Assembly: GCA_937982065.1 (NCBI GenBank)
Contig: CALJMO010000052.1
Span: forward strand, 299,416 to 363,415
Length of the DNA stretch: 64,000 nt
Direction: 5' to 3'
Origin: an uncultured Collinsella sp.
Lineage (GTDB): Bacteria; Actinomycetota; Coriobacteriia; Coriobacteriales; Coriobacteriaceae
Part shown: positions 59,495 to 64,000 of the stretch, in pieces
How the letters are laid out: the number at the start of each line of letters is the position of its first letter
Position numbering within the stretch: the first letter of the stretch is position 1
The notes under the pieces: model-generated
What the model saw: the letters and a program-made list of their open reading frames with translations, nothing else
Told to the model about the DNA's origin: nothing
Database searches by the model: none
Translations under genes and position numbers: made by a program

Positions 59495-59511
59495 GTCATA
59501 GGAAAAATCAA

Positions 59512-60696
59512 TTACAGATGGACATCGGGATCGAGCATTTGAGCACTCACGCGCATGGATGACGCCAGGTTTTGGAACGTTTCCAAACGCAGGCTGTCGA
59601 TCTGCCCGGCGTCCTCGGCCTCGCGAACGGCGCAGCCCGGCTCATGGGTATGCGTGCAATCGCCAAACCGGCACGCGTGCGATGCCTCGACAATCTCGGG
59701 GAAAGCGCGCGCCAGACCCCGCTCGTGACCCACGAGCGGTAGGCTGCGCAGGCCCGGGGCATCGGCGATCACGCCGGCGTCGCCCGGCAGCGCCACCATC
59801 ACGCGCGCGACCGTGGTGTGGCGACCCTGGTCATCGCGCTCACGCACACCGCCGGTCGCCAACGTATCGTGGCCCAGCAGTGCATTGAGCAGCGTCGATT
59901 TGCCGGCACCCGACTCACCCAGGATCATGGCGCAGCTCCCAGCGGGCACGCAGGCACGGGCCTCGTCCAGGCCGCGGCCCTCGGCAGAGGACGTCACGAT
60001 TACGCACACGTTCGGACCCACCAGGCGGCGCACGCGGTCCAGATCGCGCTCGAGCTCCTCGGCATCGCAGCGGTCAGCTTTGGTGAGTACCACCACCGGC
60101 TCGGCATCGCAGTCGAGCGCCAACACCAGCGAGCGTGCCACGCGGTCGAGCAGTACCTCGCCGGCACCGAGCGCCTGCACGATTAGCACGCTATCCACGT
60201 TGGAGCAGAGCACCTGGCGCTCTCCGCGGGCACGGCCGCGCCAACGCTCAAAGCTCGTACGGCGCGGCAGCACGCACTCAATCACGCCCATATCGTGCCC
60301 GGGAGCGCGGCGCACCGCCACACGGTCGCCCACGGCAGGCAGCAGGACCTCGTCCTCGCCGCGCGACTTGGCAAACCCCACTGCATGTTCGGCGCGGAAG
60401 GTATCGTCGGCAGTCGCCACCAGCGGAAACCCGCGATCTAAGCGCACCACGGCGCCAAGCTGCATCTGCTCGGGCTCCTCAGCATGTGCGCAAAAGTCGT
60501 CAAATGCCGCCCGCTGAGCCCCATCGACCGGCAGGTCATCAAACGCCGGGACATCCTGCAGCGCGTCAAGTCCCGGCACGCTTGCCAGCAACTCCTCGGC
60601 AGACGCGGGAGCCTCGGTCGCAAGCTTCCGACGACGATCGCGCTTAGCCCGCGCCCCCGTCGTCTTTTTCTTCGCCTTAGCCTTAGCCTTGCCCAC
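59512..60696 (-). CDS. rsgA: Small ribosomal subunit biogenesis GTPase RsgA
   Basis: Circularly permuted GTPase of 394 residues that checks late 30S maturation. N-terminal basic tail (GKAKAKAKKKTTGARAKRDRRRK), OB-fold, then G-motifs in permuted order: G4 LTKADRC, G5 TSSAEGRG, G1 GESGAGKSTLLNALLG, G3 DAPGLRSLPL. The C-terminal zinc site is CRFGDCTHTHEPGCAV. GTG start at 60696 with GGGAGG 5 nt upstream. The frame is open further upstream but that part is not family-like. Confidence 0.93.
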   Translation of the reverse strand: MGKAKAKAKKKTTGARAKRDRRRKLATEAPASAEELLASVPGLDALQDVPAFDDLPVDGAQRAAFDDFCAHAEEPEQMQLGAVVRLDRGFPLVATADDTFRAEHAVGFAKSRGEDEVLLPAVGDRVAVRRAPGHDMGVIECVLPRRTSFERWRGRARGERQVLCSNVDSVLIVQALGAGEVLLDRVARSLVLALDCDAEPVVVLTKADRCDAEELERDLDRVRRLVGPNVCVIVTSSAEGRGLDEARACVPAGSCAMILGESGAGKSTLLNALLGHDTLATGGVRERDDQGRHTTVARVMVALPGDAGVIADAPGLRSLPLVGHERGLARAFPEIVEASHACRFGDCTHTHEPGCAVREAEDAGQIDSLRLETFQNLASSMRVSAQMLDPDVHL

Positions 60697-60741
60697 AAGC
60701 GCCTCCCAGCACCATAAATCACAACTGAGCAGGTATTTTAA

Positions 60742-60778
60742 ATCAAAAAGAGCTGGCCGGGCAAAGCCCGACCAGCTC
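60742..60778 (-). terminator. Intrinsic terminator downstream of the P-type ATPase gene
   Basis: GAGCTGGTCGGGC-TTT-GCCCGGCCAGCTC followed by TTTTTGATTT on the minus strand. It lies 160 nt past the ATPase stop, beyond palindrome G, and about 45 nt upstream of the rsgA start. Confidence 0.85.
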
Positions 60779-60838
60779 ACAAACTTTCCCTCAACCCTTT
60801 TTCATCCGCGCGGGAGTAAAGCCAGCAAGGATACCGTA

Positions 60839-60927
60839 GGGCCCACCCCGGGAGTGTTTTCTTCCGAGCGATCCCGCAGCGCGAAGCGCGAGGACCAGCG
60901 AAGAAGAAAACACGCAGGGGCGGGCCC
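60839..60927. repeat. Nested palindrome G downstream of the P-type ATPase gene
   Basis: Arms 60839-60864 and 60903-60927 (GGGCCC..CCCC..GTGTTTTCTTC and complement) pair at about 21 positions with two small bulges. The centre has a GCGC-GAA-GCGC hairpin, as in palindromes A and B. It starts 13 nt past the ATPase stop, the same relative place as the others. Confidence 0.75.
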
Positions 60928-60939
60928 GGACAGGTTAAC

Positions 60940-63621
60940 TTACTCCTTCTCGACCGCGCGCATGATCGCCTTGTAGATCTCCATCAGCGGGATGATCAGG
61001 AAGGCCAGGCCCAGCGCGGCAAGAACGCCCTTGAGCTCAAGCGTCACAGGGCCAAAGAACATCTCGGCAAGCGTCGGCTGTACGGTCACGATCACCGTCA
61101 GCACCAGCGCCAGCGCAGCGGAAGCCCACAGCCACTTGTTCTGCTTCTTCATGGTGAACAGCGACGCACGACGGCTGCGCATATTGAAGCAGTGGAAAAT
61201 CTCGACCATGTTGAGCGTGATGAACGCCATCATCACGCCTTCCTCGTCGGCATTGCCGGCGATCATATCAGCGATGTGAATGTAGCCCATGTCAAAGTAC
61301 ACGCCCACAAAGAAGCTCGCCAGCACCAGCACGGTGATGATCAGACCCTGGACCACGCAGTCCAGACCCATATGTCCGGCGAAGACACCGTCCTTAGCGT
61401 TGCGCGGCTTGCGCTTCATAATGTCGCCCTCGGCGTCCTCCATGCCCAGCGCGAGCGCGGGGAAACAGTCGGTAACCAGGTTCACCCACAGCAGCTGCAC
61501 CGGCTGGAAGATGGTAAAGCCGATGAGCGTGGCGATAAACACCGAGAAGACCTCGGCAAGGTTTGCCGAAAGCAGGAACTGGATGACCTTGCGGATGTTG
61601 TCGTAGATGCGACGGCCCTCTTCGCAGGCACCGATGATGGTGGCGAAGTTGTCATCGGCAAGCACCATGTCGGCGACGTTCTTGGTGACGTCGGTACCGG
61701 TGATGCCCATGCCAACGCCGATGTCGGCGCGCTTGATGGACGGGGCGTCGTTGACGCCGTCGCCCGTCATGGCCACGATCTGGTCGCGCGACTTCCAAGC
61801 CTCGACGATGCGGGTCTTGTGCTCGGGCTGAACGCGGGCGTACACGCCGTAGTCCTCGATGTGCGCATCGAGTTCCTCGTCGCTCATGCGGTCGAGGTCG
61901 GCGCCCGTGATGGCCTGGCTGCGATCGGTGACGATACCCAGCTGCTTGGCGATGGCCACGGCGGTGTCGATGTGGTCGCCCGTAATCATGACGGTGCGGA
62001 TACCGGCATCGTGGGCCTCGCGGATGGCGTCGGCGACCTCGGGGCGGACCGGGTCAATCATGCCGGACAGGCCGCAGAAGACCAGGTCGTGCTCGAGCGC
62101 AGCGGGGCTGCAGTCGGCCGGGACCTCGGTGTAGGTGCGGCTTGCCAGCGCCAGCACGCGCAGGGCCTCGTCGGCCATGGCCTTGTTGGCGGCCACGAGC
62201 TCGGCGCGACGCTCCTCGGTCAGCGGAACGACCTTGTCGCCCTCGTAGATATGGGTGCACAGGCCGATCACCACGTCGGGCGCGCCCTTGGTGTACTGCT
62301 CATACTCGCCGTCCAGGGTCTCGACGACCACGGACATCATCTTGCGGCCCGAGTCAAACGGGGCCTCGCCCACGCGCGGATGCTCGGCAGTCAGGCCAGT
62401 GAGCCCCGCCTTGCCGGCATCGTTGACGAGCGCACACTCGGTCGGCTCACCCACGGCCTCGCCCAGCTCCTCGTCCCACTGGGCGTCGGAGCACAGAGCC
62501 ATGCCGGCCAGGAACTTCTCCTTAGGCGCAGCGAGCTCGTGCTTGACGACGGTCATCTTGTTCTGGGTGAGGGTACCGGTCTTGTCGGAGCAGATGGTCT
62601 GCGTGCAGCCAAGGGTCTCGACGGCAGAGAGCTTGCGGATAATCGCCTGACGCTTGGCCATCTTGGTCACGCCGAGCGACAGCACGATGGTCACGACGGC
62701 AACCAGGCCCTCGGGGATGGCGGCGACGGCAAGCGAGACAGCGACCATAAAGGTGTCGAGCAGCGCGGTCGGATCGGTGAGAACGTTGCCCACGCCGTGG
62801 CGGATGATGTCGACGCCAAAGATGACGACGCAGATGACGATAACCATGATGGTAAGGATGCGGCTGAGCTCGGCGAGCTTCACCTGCAGCGGCGTGAGCT
62901 CTTCCTTGGCCTCGGCCAGGGCGCCGGCGATCTTGCCCATCTCGGTGTTCATACCGGTGCCGACCACGACGGCGCGACCGCGGCCGTATACCACGGTGGA
63001 ACCCATGTAGCACATGTTCTTGCGGTCGCCGAGCGGCACGTCGTCGGTGCCGGCGGCGAGCTCAATGACGTTGGCATGCTTCTCGACGGGCACGGACTCG
63101 CCGGTAAGGGCGGCCTCCTCGATCTTCATCGTGGCGCTCTCGAGCACACGGCAGTCGGCCGGGACGGAGTCGCCCGCCTCGAGCATGATCACATCGCCGG
63201 GCACGAGCTCGGCGCTCGGCAGGTGCACGAGCTTGCCGTCGCGCAGCACCTTGGACTGCGCCGCGCTCATCTCCTGCAGGGCCTCGAGGGCCTCTTCGCT
63301 CTTGGCTTCCTGGACCACGCCCAGTACCGAGTTGACGATAACGACGAACATGATGATGGCGACGTCGGCAAAGTCGGGCTCGCCCTTGACCATACCCGTG
63401 AGCGCGCTGATGACGGCGGCAACGATCAACATGATGACCATGGGGTCGGCCATCTGCTCAAAGAAACGCTTCCACAGCGGCGTTTTCTCGGCTTCCTCGA
63501 GCTTGTTAGGGCCTGTCTTGGCGAGGCGCGACGACGCCTCGTCGTTGCTCAGGCCGAGGTTCTCATCGACGCCCTGGTCGCTGAGCACCTCCGCCGCGGC
63601 GGACAGGTATTCCTTTTGCAT
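60940..63621 (-). CDS. Ca2+-type cation-translocating P-type ATPase
   Basis: P2-type ATPase of 893 residues, probably exporting Ca2+. N-terminal cation ATPase domain, actuator TGES (ALTGESVPVE), M4 PEGLVAVVTIVLSLG, phosphorylation site ICSDKTGTLTQNKM, nucleotide domain, MITGDH and TGDGVNDAP hinge motifs, and M5/M6 residues SANLAEVF and NLVTDCFPALALGMED. The Glu in M4, Asn and Glu in M5 and Asn/Asp in M6 are the Ca2+ ligands known from SERCA-type pumps and are present, so both sites may exist. Ten helices expected. RBS GGAGGGG precedes the ATG at 63621. Confidence 0.92.
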   Translation of the reverse strand: MQKEYLSAAAEVLSDQGVDENLGLSNDEASSRLAKTGPNKLEEAEKTPLWKRFFEQMADPMVIMLIVAAVISALTGMVKGEPDFADVAIIMFVVIVNSVLGVVQEAKSEEALEALQEMSAAQSKVLRDGKLVHLPSAELVPGDVIMLEAGDSVPADCRVLESATMKIEEAALTGESVPVEKHANVIELAAGTDDVPLGDRKNMCYMGSTVVYGRGRAVVVGTGMNTEMGKIAGALAEAKEELTPLQVKLAELSRILTIMVIVICVVIFGVDIIRHGVGNVLTDPTALLDTFMVAVSLAVAAIPEGLVAVVTIVLSLGVTKMAKRQAIIRKLSAVETLGCTQTICSDKTGTLTQNKMTVVKHELAAPKEKFLAGMALCSDAQWDEELGEAVGEPTECALVNDAGKAGLTGLTAEHPRVGEAPFDSGRKMMSVVVETLDGEYEQYTKGAPDVVIGLCTHIYEGDKVVPLTEERRAELVAANKAMADEALRVLALASRTYTEVPADCSPAALEHDLVFCGLSGMIDPVRPEVADAIREAHDAGIRTVMITGDHIDTAVAIAKQLGIVTDRSQAITGADLDRMSDEELDAHIEDYGVYARVQPEHKTRIVEAWKSRDQIVAMTGDGVNDAPSIKRADIGVGMGITGTDVTKNVADMVLADDNFATIIGACEEGRRIYDNIRKVIQFLLSANLAEVFSVFIATLIGFTIFQPVQLLWVNLVTDCFPALALGMEDAEGDIMKRKPRNAKDGVFAGHMGLDCVVQGLIITVLVLASFFVGVYFDMGYIHIADMIAGNADEEGVMMAFITLNMVEIFHCFNMRSRRASLFTMKKQNKWLWASAALALVLTVIVTVQPTLAEMFFGPVTLELKGVLAALGLAFLIIPLMEIYKAIMRAVEKE

Positions 63622-64000
63622 ATAGAGTCCCCTCCTGGGATTCGGGCCACTCAGCAGATTGATGCCCGATCATAATTCCCAGGAGAAGGGCAAGGGCTCA
63701 TCAAGGCTGCCGTGCTGAGCGGCAGTTGATAGTGGAGCTATGGTACCCCAAAGCAGCGCGTCTAGCCAAAACATTCCAATTGGAAACACGGCTCGAGTGC
63801 AACGATGCAGACCGTGTGATGCTCAATATTGATAAAACGTTTTTTCTTCGGCACATCGTCAAACTGAAATATCGCCCAGATAGCAGCGGTCAGAACGGTT
63901 GGTAAAGTTTTTGCATATACCGTTTTTCCGCAAAAAATGAACTTCCGGTTGATTTTCAATCTCAACGCAACAGCCTGAACGGACCCCGCGTTTCCGCAGC
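63622..64000. other. Intergenic region upstream of the P-type ATPase, no supported gene
   Basis: About 380 bp to the window end. The AT-rich block 63820-63960 could hold the ATPase promoter. A 67-codon minus frame at 63762-63965 begins with TTG, has no ribosome site and no recognisable domain, and is not called. No tRNA, repeat or hairpin of note was seen. Confidence 0.5.

Noticed and set aside
63762..63965. A 67-codon minus frame before the P-type ATPase
   Set aside because: TTG start, no ribosome site, no domain, low-GC sequence typical of a promoter region.

Overview
The window is 64 kb of GC-rich bacterial chromosome. The gene content suggests a gut Coriobacteriia actinobacterium, most likely Collinsella or a close relative. 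This rests on monoderm-type gene content, lactate racemase genes, an actinobacterial-style Tad pilus locus with AQxTVE prepilin-like proteins, VanRS-like and PhoBR-like two-component systems, and frequent GTG/TTG starts. The genus is an inference; no 16S gene is present. Most genes from about 5 kb onward lie on the minus strand. The exceptions are serB, larB-larC-tetR, dacA and one tiny membrane-protein gene.

Layout. 1-2.5 kb: aspS (cut by the window edge) diverging from serB. 2.6-7.3 kb: a split lactate-racemase locus, larB-larC-tetR on plus facing larA-larD on minus. LarC is short, and no larE is visible. 8.3-16.7 kb: ppc, hisS, an MFS carrier, an M20 amidohydrolase and an EamA permease. 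17-22 kb: two adjacent YhgE/Pip proteins. 22.4-27.3 kb: htpG, a GNAT acetyltransferase and a Wzz / BY-kinase / PHP phosphatase polysaccharide-control trio with no sugar-polymer genes beside it. 27.5-34.2 kb: PhoB/PhoR-like pair, a lone pstB, a VanR/VanS-like pair and, divergently, a secreted D,D-carboxypeptidase. 34.2-38.1 kb: tRNA-Ser, three tRNA-Arg(ACG) genes and remnants of further copies, around an unrecognised 813-residue protein. 38.1-48.9 kb: housekeeping genes (serS, proC, rlmH, SPFH protein, tRNA-Leu, tatD-rsmA, metG, rsmI), a GH5-like protein that appears to have lost its acid/base Glu, and tRNA-Phe. 49-49.6 kb: a small toxin-antitoxin pair. 49.7-59.3 kb: a tightly overlapping Tad (Flp) pilus operon (cpaB, tadZ, tadA, tadB, tadC, flp, several TadE/TadG-like genes, DUF192). 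59.5-63.6 kb: rsgA and a Ca-type P-type ATPase.

Two non-coding patterns stand out. First, long GC-rich nested palindromes lie downstream of the stop codons of at least seven genes. Two of them (5102-5228 and 8155-8281) keep the same loops while both arms of each stem change together. Second, a hairpin-rich element of about 89 nt sits between a 17-19 nt tRNA 3' remnant and a T-arm-like sequence at both the tRNA-Arg and tRNA-Leu loci, at about 94% identity by eye. A diverged version with the same layout is at tRNA-Ser. This is the best candidate here for an undescribed element.
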